From Brevibacillus brevis (GTDB taxonomy: Bacteria; Bacillota; Bacilli; Brevibacillales; Brevibacillaceae), in assembly GCF_031583145.1 (NCBI RefSeq), contig NZ_CP134050.1, positions 4,045,001 to 4,109,000 of the forward strand: DNA of 64,000 bases. The letters are read 5' to 3'. The translations under genes and the position numbers were made by a program. Numbering within the stretch: position 1 is the stretch's first letter; every line of letters begins with the position of its first letter. Positions 17,050-26,830 of the stretch are shown here, piece after piece. The notes beneath the pieces were generated by a model, which was given only the letters and a program-made list of their open reading frames with translations, was not told the DNA's origin and did no database searches.

Positions 17050-17487
17050 ATGAAGATCCAGCGATTAGATCATGTGAGTATAAACGTAAATGATCTTTCC
17101 GCAGCTAAAGCGTTTTTTCTCGATTTGGGACTTGAGGTACACGGGGAATGGGAAATGGAAGGAGAGTGGTTGGGTCAGGTAGTTGGGCTTACTAACGTTA
17201 AAACAGCATGTGTAGGATTGCGAGCGCCAGACGGTCAGGCATGGATAGAGCTAGTCAAATATTATACGCCGTCAGATGAAGTAGATTTTCAGAAACCCTT
17301 TGCAAATACGCTGGGTATCCGGCATATTGCATTTGCTGTTGATGATATTGAAGCTATTATTGCCAAATTGAAAAAGAAGGGCACGGAAATCTTTAGTGAG
17401 ATTCAGCAATATGAAGAAAGTTATAAGTTATGTTATGTTCGTGGGCCAGAAGGCATTATTTTGGAATTGGCTGAGAAAATCAAATAA
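17050..17487 (+). CDS. VOC/glyoxalase-fold protein
   Basis: 145 aa from the ATG at 17050, with a GGGAGG site about 9 nt upstream. Two beta-alpha-beta3 modules are visible: IQRLDHVSINVNDLSAAKAFFLDLGLEV and IRHIAFAVDDIEAIIAKLKKKG...CYVRGPEGIILELAEKI. Metal ligands are H8 and the C-terminal Glu of ILELAE plus the central IELV. The family includes glyoxalase I, methylmalonyl-CoA epimerase and fosfomycin or bleomycin resistance proteins; the substrate cannot be told. Single gene with its own terminator. Confidence 0.85.
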   Translation: MKIQRLDHVSINVNDLSAAKAFFLDLGLEVHGEWEMEGEWLGQVVGLTNVKTACVGLRAPDGQAWIELVKYYTPSDEVDFQKPFANTLGIRHIAFAVDDIEAIIAKLKKKGTEIFSEIQQYEESYKLCYVRGPEGIILELAEKIK

Positions 17488-17528
17488 CTATTGAGGGTTA
17501 AGCTGACAAGATTGATAGTGTAATTATT

Positions 17529-17572
17529 AAAACCAGTCTAACACATGAATTTCGTGTTATTGACTGGTTTTT
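17529..17572 (+). terminator. terminator of the VOC gene
   Basis: AAAACCAGTC at 17529-17538 pairs with GACTGGTTTTT at 17562-17572, with an inner ACAC/GTGT pairing. It is followed by a T-rich run on the + strand. Confidence 0.75.
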
Positions 17573-17736
17573 GCTTATGAAGTTCGCATAGTCTACAGCT
17601 TATTGTTCAAAGGCAAACGATTATCCGCGTTAAGAATGAGAAGAAATTTATTTAGTCCCTCACGAGTATGTGAAAAACGAAAGCTTTTCCCCTATGGCTG
17701 TTCCTTATGTAAAAATGCTTGAACTTGGCGTTCCCC

Positions 17737-17763
17737 GTGGATTCCGTATTCAACGGAATCCAC
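17737..17763. repeat. 27-bp perfect inverted repeat
   Basis: GTGGATTCCGT (17737-17747) and ACGGAATCCAC (17753-17763) with a 5-nt loop. There is no T-run on either side. It is located between the VOC gene and the imine-reductase-like gene, where the other sequence shows no gene. Function unknown. Confidence 0.5.
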
Positions 17764-17815
17764 CAAGCTCCACACCGAAGCTCCTTCCTTTTATTGCCGA
17801 AGTCATCGTTTTTTC

Positions 17816-17847
17816 TTGACTTTGACACTAATGTCATACATTAAAGT
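17816..17847 (+). promoter_or_regulatory. promoter with a MerR-type operator
   Basis: TTGACT begins at 17816 and a TTAAAG/TACATT -10-like element follows at an extended spacing of about 15-19 bp depending on the hexamer chosen. The spacer contains the perfect inverted repeat TGACA-CTAA-TGTCA (17823-17836). An inverted repeat inside an overlong spacer is typical of MerR-family targets. No MerR gene is adjacent. Confidence 0.45.
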
Positions 17848-17880
17848 TAATTCCAGTTCGTATGGAAGGGAGCTTTTACA

Positions 17881-18774
17881 TTGAAAAGTAATAACAGGTC
17901 ACCGGTGACGGTCATCGGACTCGGACCGATGGGCGTTGCGCTCGCCGAGGCATTTCTGGCCCAGGGTCACCCTACGACCGTTTGGAACCGTACTCCCAAG
18001 AAGGGGGACGGTCTGGTTGCCAAAGGAGCCAGACGCGTGGATACCATTTCCGAAGCTGTCTCTGCTAGCAAGTTTGTCGTTGTCTGTCTCAAGGATTACG
18101 ACGCCATGTACGCCGTGCTCGATCCTGCCGACGAGGCTCTGTCCGGCCGTGTCCTGGTGAACCACAGTTCCGGTATACCGGAACAGGCTCGAAACGCCGC
18201 CATTTGGGCTGCCCACAAGGGTGTTGACTACCTCGACGGGGCTATCATGGTGCCTCCGCAGGCTGTCGGACATCCCGACTCCGTGTTTCTCTACAGCGGG
18301 CCGCAGTCTCTCTTCGAGGCCCACGAGAAGACGCTACTGAGCATGGGTGGTACCCGCTATCTCGGCACTGACCCGAGCCTCGCGGTACTCTACAACACGG
18401 CGCTGCTCAGCCTGATGTACTCGTCCCTGCAGGGATTCCTTCATGCCGCAGCCCTGGTTGGGTCGGCGAACGTCAGGGTGACAACTTTCGCTGAGATCGC
18501 AATTGGGTGGTTCCTGCCGTCCGTCGTGAACCCCTACTTACTTATGGAGGCACCCGACATTGACAAGGGCAACTACCCCGGAGACAGAGGCAACATGGTA
18601 ATGAATATGACCGCGCTGGACCACATCTTCCACACTAGCAAAGAGCAGGGTATCAGTTCCGACTTGCCTGAGCAGTTGAAGAAGCTCGCCGAGAACGCGA
18701 TCTCCGCCGGTTATGGCGACCGCAACTTCATGGCCGTTATCGAATTGCTCAAGAATCCATCGAAGGAGTCGTGA
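17881..18774 (+). CDS. NAD(P)-dependent imine-reductase-like oxidoreductase
   Basis: 297 aa from a TTG at 17881 with GGGAG upstream. The Rossmann nucleotide site VTVIGLGPMGVALAEAFLAQGH has the GLGPMG motif typical of the beta-hydroxyacid dehydrogenase/imine reductase superfamily. TVWNRTP follows, where the Arg suggests NADPH preference. HSSGIPEQARN... and the all-helical C-terminal domain with ALDHIFHTSKEQGI fit the imine-reductase branch. GC content and codon use (many GCC, CTC, GAC) are higher than in neighbours, and a GC-rich hairpin follows (18807-18830), suggesting acquisition from an actinobacterium-like donor (inference). Confidence 0.8.
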   Translation: MKSNNRSPVTVIGLGPMGVALAEAFLAQGHPTTVWNRTPKKGDGLVAKGARRVDTISEAVSASKFVVVCLKDYDAMYAVLDPADEALSGRVLVNHSSGIPEQARNAAIWAAHKGVDYLDGAIMVPPQAVGHPDSVFLYSGPQSLFEAHEKTLLSMGGTRYLGTDPSLAVLYNTALLSLMYSSLQGFLHAAALVGSANVRVTTFAEIAIGWFLPSVVNPYLLMEAPDIDKGNYPGDRGNMVMNMTALDHIFHTSKEQGISSDLPEQLKKLAENAISAGYGDRNFMAVIELLKNPSKES

Positions 18775-18806
18775 CTGTTCCATAAGAGTAAGGAGAACTG
18801 AAGCCG

Positions 18807-18830
18807 CCCCGGCGCGTGCATCGGCCGGGG
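18807..18830 (+). terminator. GC-rich hairpin after the imine-reductase gene
   Basis: CCCCGGC (18807-18813) pairs with GCCGGGG (18824-18830). It has no T-run, as in high-GC organisms, and supports foreign origin of the gene. Confidence 0.45.
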
Positions 18831-19323
18831 CCACCTCGCTTCTCGTTCGATAGCACAATAAAAGCAGCGGCAGTCTAGGTCTGATATGCCTCCCTTACAG
18901 TAGACAGGTGAAACATATAAACCTATGAAATATCGTTGTGACGCTGTAAATGATAAACCTCCCTTTTCACTTACTATTCGTTTGGATAGCTCCCCTTTAA
19001 AAAAGGAACGCTTCTGTGCGATACTCGTTCTTGATGAATACGAAACAACCATCGTTTACAATTGTAAAACCATTCCCCTGAACGTAGAGATTTCACCATT
19101 GCACATAAATCGGGACATTACTGATTTACATAAAGACAAACGATCCCACTTTGTTGATAGGGCTGAACAACAAGCTAATAGCTTTTGCAGCAAAATTATT
19201 ATTACGAGAATCAGTAATGAATCTAAACGTTTTATATAACTTTAGTTGAATAAAGGTTGTCAAAATGTTGTCAAACAACAACGAAGTGGGGCTTACGTTG
19301 TCAGGGTGGATGATCGAAGGCAT
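18831..19323. other. ~490-bp stretch with only a doubtful ORF
   Basis: A 104-codon frame at 18925-19239 has no ribosome site and a poor composition, so I do not call it a gene. This AT-rich stretch lies next to the tRNA remnant and probably belongs to an old integration border. Confidence 0.3.
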
Positions 19324-19352
19324 AAGAAAAGCCCTTGATTCCTCAAGGACTT
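19324..19352 (-). terminator. terminator next to the tRNA remnant
   Basis: GTCCTTGA/TCAAGGGC stem followed on the minus strand by TTTTCTTATG. It lies just past the 3' end of the tRNA fragment in its reading direction. Confidence 0.6.
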
Positions 19353-19366
19353 CAGGTTCATATGTA

Positions 19367-19413
19367 TGGTGATCCGGACTGGGTTCGAACCAGCGACCCC
19401 CACCCTGTCAAAG
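19367..19413 (-). tRNA. 3' half of a tRNA-Val(GAC) gene, probable attachment-site remnant
   Basis: On the minus strand the sequence starts in the anticodon loop (TTTGACAG, anticodon GAC) and continues with the 3' anticodon stem GGTGG and variable loop. The T arm follows (GCTGG-TTCGAAC-CCAGT), then the acceptor strand CCGGATCA and the encoded CCA end. The 5' half (acceptor, D arm, 5' anticodon stem) is absent; unrelated sequence begins right at the anticodon. This is the structure left when an integrative element recombines into the 3' end of a tRNA gene. Confidence 0.75.
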
Positions 19414-19622
19414 GGAAACAACGCTTTGGCTGCAACCTGTTATAGTCTGATGAAAGCTTATTTTATTAGGCTTTCGAGCGATACCCTTCGGTTTTGTTAG
19501 GAACCGTTATGATGATTGGGGACGAATTTCGTCCCCAATTCGTCCCCAAGTGTCCGTCGGATTTCTTACAGATATTGAAAGCAAAGACCCTTCTCCGATT
19601 AATGCAGCGGGTCTACAGCTTC

Positions 19623-19931
19623 TTATTTGTTGAGCCACTCCATATACGAAATCATCTGTCCGGAATCAAGCCTTGATTCTTTGGTGTAAATTTTATCTGG
19701 GGGCCCTATCTGAGATGTCAAAAATACGAGTAAGTTGTCGAACTGTTGGTAATCACCGTTACCAACCGAAATTTTCAATATTTTTCGGTTGTAAGTAACA
19801 ACGTACGTGGTCCCAGTACTCTCATCTACAAATTGTGCTATCGCTTCTGGTTTTTTAAAAACAACAAAAATAGCTCCAATGATCCTACTTCTTACATCCA
19901 TTGAATCAAATGAGGTAAGTACATTTGACAC
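19623..19931 (-). CDS. hypothetical 102-aa protein
   Basis: The ATG at 19931 is preceded by AAAGGGGAG. The product (MSNVLTSFDSMDVRSRIIGAIFVVFKKPEAI...) has an alternating beta/helix look and a YVVTYNRKILKISVG beta hairpin. It lies 13 nt after the YolD-like gene and is co-directional. No family recognised. Confidence 0.6.
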   Translation of the reverse strand: MSNVLTSFDSMDVRSRIIGAIFVVFKKPEAIAQFVDESTGTTYVVTYNRKILKISVGNGDYQQFDNLLVFLTSQIGPPDKIYTKESRLDSGQMISYMEWLNK

Positions 19932-19944
19932 GTTGCTCTCCCCT

Positions 19945-20310
19945 TTATGGAATTACGTTAATGATTGCATCCATCTGAATCCACCGGCTCTCCTCATCGT
20001 TCACCAGTTTAACCCGCCGGCTGTTTTGATCCATCCACTTGATCACGCCCCACATGCTGCAGGTTTTGCCCAAGTCCTCTTTGACTGGTTGCCACCAGGT
20101 GATGGTGATTGCATAGTCCTCGCGGGCTGAGTCTCGGATCAGGTAATGAAATGACTCAAGCTCGTCTTGCTCGAGTTCCGGCATCTTTACCAGCTTCATA
20201 TCCTCCCTGTGCTGCAGATACAGCTCCCGCTGTTCGGGCAGGACAAAACGGGACGCAGCCCACATATTTTCTATCTTACTTGCCGTGGATGATGTACTCC
20301 CCTTTCCCAT
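19945..20310 (-). CDS. yolD: YolD-like protein
   Basis: 121 aa from the ATG at 20310. The N-terminal MGKGSTSSTASKIENMWAASRFVLPEQRE matches the start of Bacillota YolD-like proteins, and the core YAITITWWQPVKEDLGKTCSMWGVIKWMDQNSRRVKLVNDEESRWIQMDAIINV is the conserved YolD beta domain. In Bacillus such genes pair with the UvrX Y-family polymerase under LexA control on phages and plasmids. Here the partner polymerase is missing, another sign of decay. Its start overlaps the preceding gene by 40 nt. Confidence 0.85.
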   Translation of the reverse strand: MGKGSTSSTASKIENMWAASRFVLPEQRELYLQHREDMKLVKMPELEQDELESFHYLIRDSAREDYAITITWWQPVKEDLGKTCSMWGVIKWMDQNSRRVKLVNDEESRWIQMDAIINVIP

Positions 20311-20546
20311 GCTTCCAACAGCTCGATCTTGTCCGGCTGCATGCGGTCCCACTCGATGTATGGTAAAGTCACAAGGCGCTCTTCGGGTGAGCAGTATGCT
20401 ATCAGTCGATCACCCACGATCTCACGCGGCCGCAAAGTACGCTGCGTTGTATTGCCGTTGCTGTCAAGGTACATGATCTGGGTGAGATGCTGCTGGATTA
20501 TAGCTCGCTGTTGAAAGGAATACACTATGAATTCAAAACTAACCAT
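20271..20546 (-). CDS. small protein of the YolD/UvrX operon
   Basis: About 91 aa from a likely ATG at 20546 (MVSFEFIVYSFQQRAIIQQHLTQIMYLD). The segment QQRAIIQQHLTQIMYLDSNGNTTQRTLRPREIVGDRLIAYCS resembles a small beta-rich protein that accompanies yolD in Bacillales, partly WYL-like; this association is from memory. Exact start uncertain: a GTG a few codons later is possible. Confidence 0.55.
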   Translation of the reverse strand: MVSFEFIVYSFQQRAIIQQHLTQIMYLDSNGNTTQRTLRPREIVGDRLIAYCSPEERLVTLPYIEWDRMQPDKIELLEAWERGVHHPRQVR

Positions 20547-20641
20547 TATAGGCAGCATACTCCAACCCTGTGCGTACGGAAGCAATTCTGTTGTACCACA
20601 TAGATAATGACGTATTGCCCCTTTTTTAGGAGGAATACTAA

Positions 20642-20805
20642 ATGGACGAAGACAATGATTTAGATAGATATGATTATTGTAAAAAAATCCATTTATGGGA
20701 ACTAAACAAACTAACCCAACAGCAGTGCTCCATTCTCCGTGAAGAAGATACTTATTTCGTTTGCAAATATTGTACTGGTAAAATTCAAGCGTTAGGAGAA
20801 GGGAG
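20642..20805 (+). pseudogene. truncated small gene joined to a YifB remnant
   Basis: A good start (AGGAGGA, 7 nt, ATG at 20642) opens MDEDNDLDRYDYCKKIHLWE... with a CKYC motif (possible zinc site) near residue 43. After about 55 codons the frame runs into sequence that is the antisense of the YifB fragment, so the natural 3' end is lost at about 20,805. Confidence 0.45.
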
Positions 20806-20816
20806 GAGCCAATCAC

Positions 20817-21312
20817 TCATTCCCCCATCCTCCCGCGATCCAGTGCCCGGTAGCGGATCGCTTCCGCTACGTGGGCTGCTTCCACCCGTTCGGACTGATC
20901 CAAGTCGGCGATGGTGCGGGCCACCTTGACGATCCGGTCGTAACCACGCGCGCTTAAACCGAGCGTCTCAAAAGCGAGGCGAAGCAGTTCCTGCCCTTCC
21001 TTGTCCACCTGAGCATAGAGGCGCAGTTCCTGGCCATTCATGGCACTGTTGAACGGGCAAACCGGACGATCGCGGTAGCGTTCCAACTGAATCTCCCTCG
21101 CCCTCTCCACCCGCTTGCGGATCGTCTCCGACGCCTCTCCCGCCGCTCGTTCGTGAAGGAGTTGGACCGGCACCCGAGGGACTTCCAGATGCAGGTCGAT
21201 CCGGTCAAGCAGCGGACCTGACAATTTGGAGCGGTATTTTTGGATTTGCTGTGGCGTGCAGGTGCATTCGCGCTGGTCACGTGTGCCATAGAAGCCGCAG
21301 GGACAAGCGTGA
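20817..21312 (-). pseudogene. YifB/ComM-family Mg-chelatase-like AAA ATPase, C-terminal fragment
   Basis: Reading leftward from about 21,312 the frame is CPCGFYGTRDQRECTCTPQQ, then a stretch including RSKLSGPLLDRIDLHLEV, and ends RALDRGRMGE. This is the C-terminal third of YifB (sensor-2/lid region). The N-terminal ~350 residues with the Lon-like and Walker motifs are missing: sequence upstream of CPCG does not continue the family. The break coincides with the start of the XRE gene region. Confidence 0.8.
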
Positions 21313-21352
21313 AGATAACAACCTAGAAATTTCGATTCACAAGGAAACGTCG

Positions 21353-21760
21353 ATGTCTCCTACATTGCCGGAAGATGATACCCCTGGAGGGCGCATCAGA
21401 CGTGCACGTTTAGAGAAAAACATGTTGCTTGTCGATCTTGCTGCTGCAACCGGTCTTAGTGTCGTGTCTCTTCGTCTGGCCGAACAGAACAAGACAACAG
21501 TAAGCCCGCCTAACCTCAGAAAGTTGTCTGAGGCATTGGGGGTGTCAATCGCTTACCTCGGTTGTTTCGAAAACCTTCCGGAACATACACTAGGCCAGCG
21601 GATCAAAAAGGCTCGTCTGTATCATGGATATAACAAAAGAGAATTTGGAGAAATTCTTGGATTGAGTCCGCGGATGATATTAGGATGGGAAAAAGACGAG
21701 TACCAGCCTTCCGAAAAATATATGGAGCATCTTGATACTTTCCTAGCTGTTTTGCATTAA
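21353..21760 (+). CDS. XRE-family protein with two helix-turn-helix domains
   Basis: 135 aa from the ATG at 21353 with AAGGAAA 8 nt upstream. The first HTH (about 12-60: GGRIRRARLEKNMLLVDLAAATGLSVVSLRLAEQN) and second HTH (about 84-130: GQRIKKARLYHGYNKREFGEILGLSPRMILGWEKD) are tandem Cro/C1-type domains. Such double-HTH proteins are typical phage or ICE regulators. It stands between two gene fragments (YifB and SRAP). A short 22-codon frame follows at 21,762-21,830. Confidence 0.75.
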   Translation: MSPTLPEDDTPGGRIRRARLEKNMLLVDLAAATGLSVVSLRLAEQNKTTVSPPNLRKLSEALGVSIAYLGCFENLPEHTLGQRIKKARLYHGYNKREFGEILGLSPRMILGWEKDEYQPSEKYMEHLDTFLAVLH

Positions 21761-21844
21761 CATGAAAGCCCTCCTCGGTCGAGAAGAGCTTGATTCATTA
21801 CTCGCACGCGATTCAATCTTAGACGAATAGACAGGAGGTTGTGG

Positions 21845-22050
21845 CTACTGCCAAGCAATCTCCTCAATGCATTCAGGGAAATCATTTTTCGGGTTTCCAA
21901 CAATCGTTGATACTGGATACACTCGCATCTGTCCGGGGTCAAATGGAACGAGCAGCAACTGTAACAAGTCGGGATCAAATTTCTCCCGGTCGAGCCATAG
22001 GTCTTCATCCTCCCGCCGTAGAATCACCGGCATCCGGTCGTTTATATTAA
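21845..22050 (-). pseudogene. SRAP (SOS response-associated peptidase, HMCES/YedK) C-terminal fragment
   Basis: Frame ...NDRMPVILRREDEDLWLD, REKFDPDLLQLLLVPFDPGQ, MRVYPVS...VGNPKNDFPECIEEI. The HxRMPVIL region carries the conserved His/Glu side of the SRAP active site, here with N-D replacing the usual H-N-R context at the break. The catalytic Cys2 N-terminal half, which forms the abasic-site crosslink, is gone. The break is at about 22,050, where AT-rich DNA begins. Confidence 0.75.
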
Positions 22051-22247
22051 ATGTCAACATTCATGTGAAGTTAATCGAATTTTGTGGAATTTTAATATGA
22101 TGTGTCACATTTCTTTTGATTGCGAAAATAATAGTGCATTCTGAATGATATATTTACATTCGCTGGATATCATTTTCCACAGATAATAAAGTTTTAGACT
22201 GAAGATTTCCAAGACTTTCACACAAGAAAATCAAATAAAACAAAGGA

Positions 22248-22279
22248 CCACACATTATATTTATGTCTAATATGTGTGG
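22248..22279. terminator. bidirectional hairpin terminator after the TetR gene
   Basis: CCACACAT...ATGTGTGG stem. It is followed by a T-rich tract (TTTGTTTTATTTG) on the minus strand and by GTGTTTTTAAAC on the + strand. The surrounding 22,061-22,373 is AT-rich and shows no gene. Confidence 0.65.
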
Positions 22280-22373
22280 CCGTGTTTTTAAACTTATTTA
22301 ATAATCAAGTCATTCCGTATTACCATCACTCAAGAAATCCTCTGAGGATTATTCATGTGTTAATGTTGGCCCT

Positions 22374-22970
22374 CTATCGACTGGTAAATCTATAGAAATA
22401 GTGATCTATAAATAAATCAATCTGCTGCTCGATGGACATATTCGTGCTATCAAGTGTCGTGTTGCTGGCTGTGTTAATTTCTTCATGCAGGTTTCTCCTA
22501 ATAACTGACGGGAATAATACAGCAGCTAACATTTGTTGAATCATGAACATAATCTTGTCTTGATTCAGGTTGCCAACAATTTCAGTTATCGTGCCCACCA
22601 ACTTATCGAAACCTTGACTCTTTAAGAAATCAAGATATTCGTAATGTGATTTAAACAATTGTTCCTGTGATATCGCATGTTTTGCCAGTTCCGGGTGCTC
22701 CGCCAATCTTGACGCATACATAATCAAGAACTTTTTTAACCGCTCAAGCGGAGGAGATTCTTTTTCATCAAGAATATTGAAACATTCTCGGAAAGATTCA
22801 AATTGATTCTTTAATATTTCATTGATTAGATTTTCTTTTGAACCAAAGTGATAATTGAGCAACGCCACATTAGTGCCGGCAAGTTCAGCTACTTTACGGA
22901 TTGTTATGCCTTCGAGACCTACAGTCTTAATCAGTTGGGCCGTTGCTTCCAATATTCTTTCTCTAGACAT
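22374..22970 (-). CDS. TetR-family transcriptional regulator
   Basis: 198 aa from the ATG at 22970 (MSRERILEATAQLIKTVG), with GAGGTG 6-7 nt upstream; an in-frame GTG at 22979 overlaps that site. The N-terminal HTH EGITIRKVAELAGTNVALLNYHFGSKENLINEILKNQF is diagnostic. The C-terminal ligand domain has no recognised subfamily. No obvious divergent target gene remains, since the next region is a transposase remnant. Confidence 0.9.
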   Translation of the reverse strand: MSRERILEATAQLIKTVGLEGITIRKVAELAGTNVALLNYHFGSKENLINEILKNQFESFRECFNILDEKESPPLERLKKFLIMYASRLAEHPELAKHAISQEQLFKSHYEYLDFLKSQGFDKLVGTITEIVGNLNQDKIMFMIQQMLAAVLFPSVIRRNLHEEINTASNTTLDSTNMSIEQQIDLFIDHYFYRFTSR

Positions 22971-23058
22971 TAGGTTCACCTCAAGCTTCAGTCTATCGTC
23001 TCTGTTAAAATGGATTTTTTAATCAAAAGTATTTAAGTGATTGATGGATGTTTGAGAC

Positions 23059-23570
23059 TTAGGAGACAACGTACTCGAATAACAAGCGAAGTATGCATGT
23101 CTCCAGAAAATTAGGAACTGGCATGACGACTTTCTCTGGATCAACGTCATTCTCGTCGACAAAAACTAGACGTAGGTGAACCTTAATGCCTGCCTTTGTC
23201 TTTCGAAAGACAGCCAAATTGTACTTCTCCAAACAAAGTCCGCTGGTAGTCGAATCGATGATTTTGAAGTCTTTTCGGCACCTCCTGGTATTAGCTTGTT
23301 TTAGAATTTGGGCAACGAGTTCTGCAAAGATCTGCTCCAGTAAAGCAGTCTCTACCTGAATATGTTTGCGACTTAACTGCGCTGCCGAGATCGATTCAAG
23401 CCCTAGTTCCTTTTGAAATTCTTCCGAAAGAACGTCATCTGCAACTTCTCGCAATCCATCGCACTGCTGCAGTTGAGCGCATGAAGAAACAATTTTAGGT
23501 AGGCTGGAGTCGTCAGCTTTTTCACATACTTATCTTGCTTTACTTCAGCAATGCGTTCTTTGAAGTCCAT
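23059..23570 (-). pseudogene. IS4-family transposase, frameshifted 5' remnant
   Basis: From the ATG at 23570 one frame reads MDFKERIAEVKQDKYVKKL, then TTPAYLKLFLHAL. A shift near 23,465 moves to the frame DGLREVADDVLSEEFQKELGLESISAAQLSRKH...ILKQANTRRCRKDFKIIDSTTSGLCLEKY...TKAGIKVHLRLV. IIDSTT is the first catalytic Asp motif of IS4 transposases. The rest, including the YREK motif, is missing; only ~170 of ~380 residues remain. Confidence 0.8.
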
Positions 23571-23801
23571 GTACTGAATCCTTTCGATGGATTATGGACA
23601 GGAACTACCTGCCAATCCATTGTAAAGGAATTTTTTGTTAATGGACTAAGAAAAGGCAGGAGATTATGCACATTCAGAGAAGATTAATGCAACGCTTGCA
23701 CTGTAGTGCCTGAACTTTTTATTATGCTGTCCACTTCTGTAATAACCAATCACCTGAGGCATCGTAGCGAATATAAGTCACTTGAATGCTAAACTGATTC
23801 T

Positions 23802-24593
23802 TTAATTTTTATTTGCTAACTCAGCTGCATAATGCAATACATTGTTAAATTCAACTGCAAAATGCCATTTATGCCCTTCAATCATTTCTTTTGGTGCTGC
23901 CTCTGGTAAAAACGCGCCTAATTTGATTTTTAGTCCATCTTCTGTAGGTTTGAATTGGTGCATTGCAATTAATTTTGTATCTGTACCATCAGACGCTAAT
24001 TTAATTGCAGCGCAGAGGGTCATTGCCGTATCAGCATCTAGCTCAATAGGTTTATAGCCATCATTCGAAATCTCTAATCTCCAATATGATGGTTCTTTAT
24101 ACATACCAAATGTTTCAATAATAGTTTGCACACCAGGTACTATATCACCATAATAATGTTCCGGATGGATTCTTGAAGCCATTGCTAATCCACCTTTTTC
24201 TTCTATTTGTTTGAAATAAACTGCAAATTCCTGAATAGAAAGACCTTTTGCCTCAACCTCTATAATACAAGGCTGTAAATTTTCCCTTGCAGGTGACTTT
24301 TCTGCAATTTCACGCCACATTGCATCGCTTAATTCTAACTTTTCTTTATAAAGTTCTTTTATGGCGTCATTCCCAAGTCTCTCTTTTGTTTCTGCCAATG
24401 CTTCTTTTGCCTTTTCCAAGTCAATATTGTCAATTTCTTCTCTAGTCAAAGGAATTCCTTCGTATGTTACGCTTTCTCCTAATGAAATTAATTCGTCAAT
24501 TACTTTTTTAGATCTACTATATTCCACTGCACGAATTTCTTCTTGTGATACTTCTTTACCGTCAATAATAAATTTAATATCTACATTACTCAT
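23802..24593 (-). CDS. hypothetical 263-aa protein
   Basis: ATG at 24593 with a strong TTAGGAGGA site. The product begins MSNVDIKFIIDGKEVSQEEI, has a charged helical region at 30-90, and a mixed region with IIEVEAKGLSIQEFAVYFKQIEEKGG and PSYWRLEISNDGYKPIELDADTAMTLCAAIKLASDGT. No signal or transmembrane segment, so cytosolic. AT-rich compared with neighbours, suggesting separate origin. I do not recognise the family. An IS21-family element begins 90 bp upstream of its start. Confidence 0.7.
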   Translation of the reverse strand: MSNVDIKFIIDGKEVSQEEIRAVEYSRSKKVIDELISLGESVTYEGIPLTREEIDNIDLEKAKEALAETKERLGNDAIKELYKEKLELSDAMWREIAEKSPARENLQPCIIEVEAKGLSIQEFAVYFKQIEEKGGLAMASRIHPEHYYGDIVPGVQTIIETFGMYKEPSYWRLEISNDGYKPIELDADTAMTLCAAIKLASDGTDTKLIAMHQFKPTEDGLKIKLGAFLPEAAPKEMIEGHKWHFAVEFNNVLHYAAELANKN

Positions 24594-24792
24594 ATTTAAT
24601 CCTCCTAATACACATTCTTACAAACAATCTTCCAGCATCTATTGTTTATCCGATATGTGTTGTTTATGCTTCATAAATGGTTTGTCACCGCCGGGATATA
24701 ATTGACCCAGGTTCGCCGGAATGAAAATGACCCACCCCTGTAGAATACTCTCTCTGAAATTACCGACCAAAGTAGCTTCAGAGGGGAGACAT

Positions 24793-26816
<2,024 letters not shown>

Positions 26817-26830
26817 TTCCGGCGTTGACA

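Noticed and set aside
18925-19239. 104-codon + strand frame left of the tRNA remnant
   Set aside because: No ribosome site, biased low-complexity composition, and overlap with another equally poor frame on the opposite strand.
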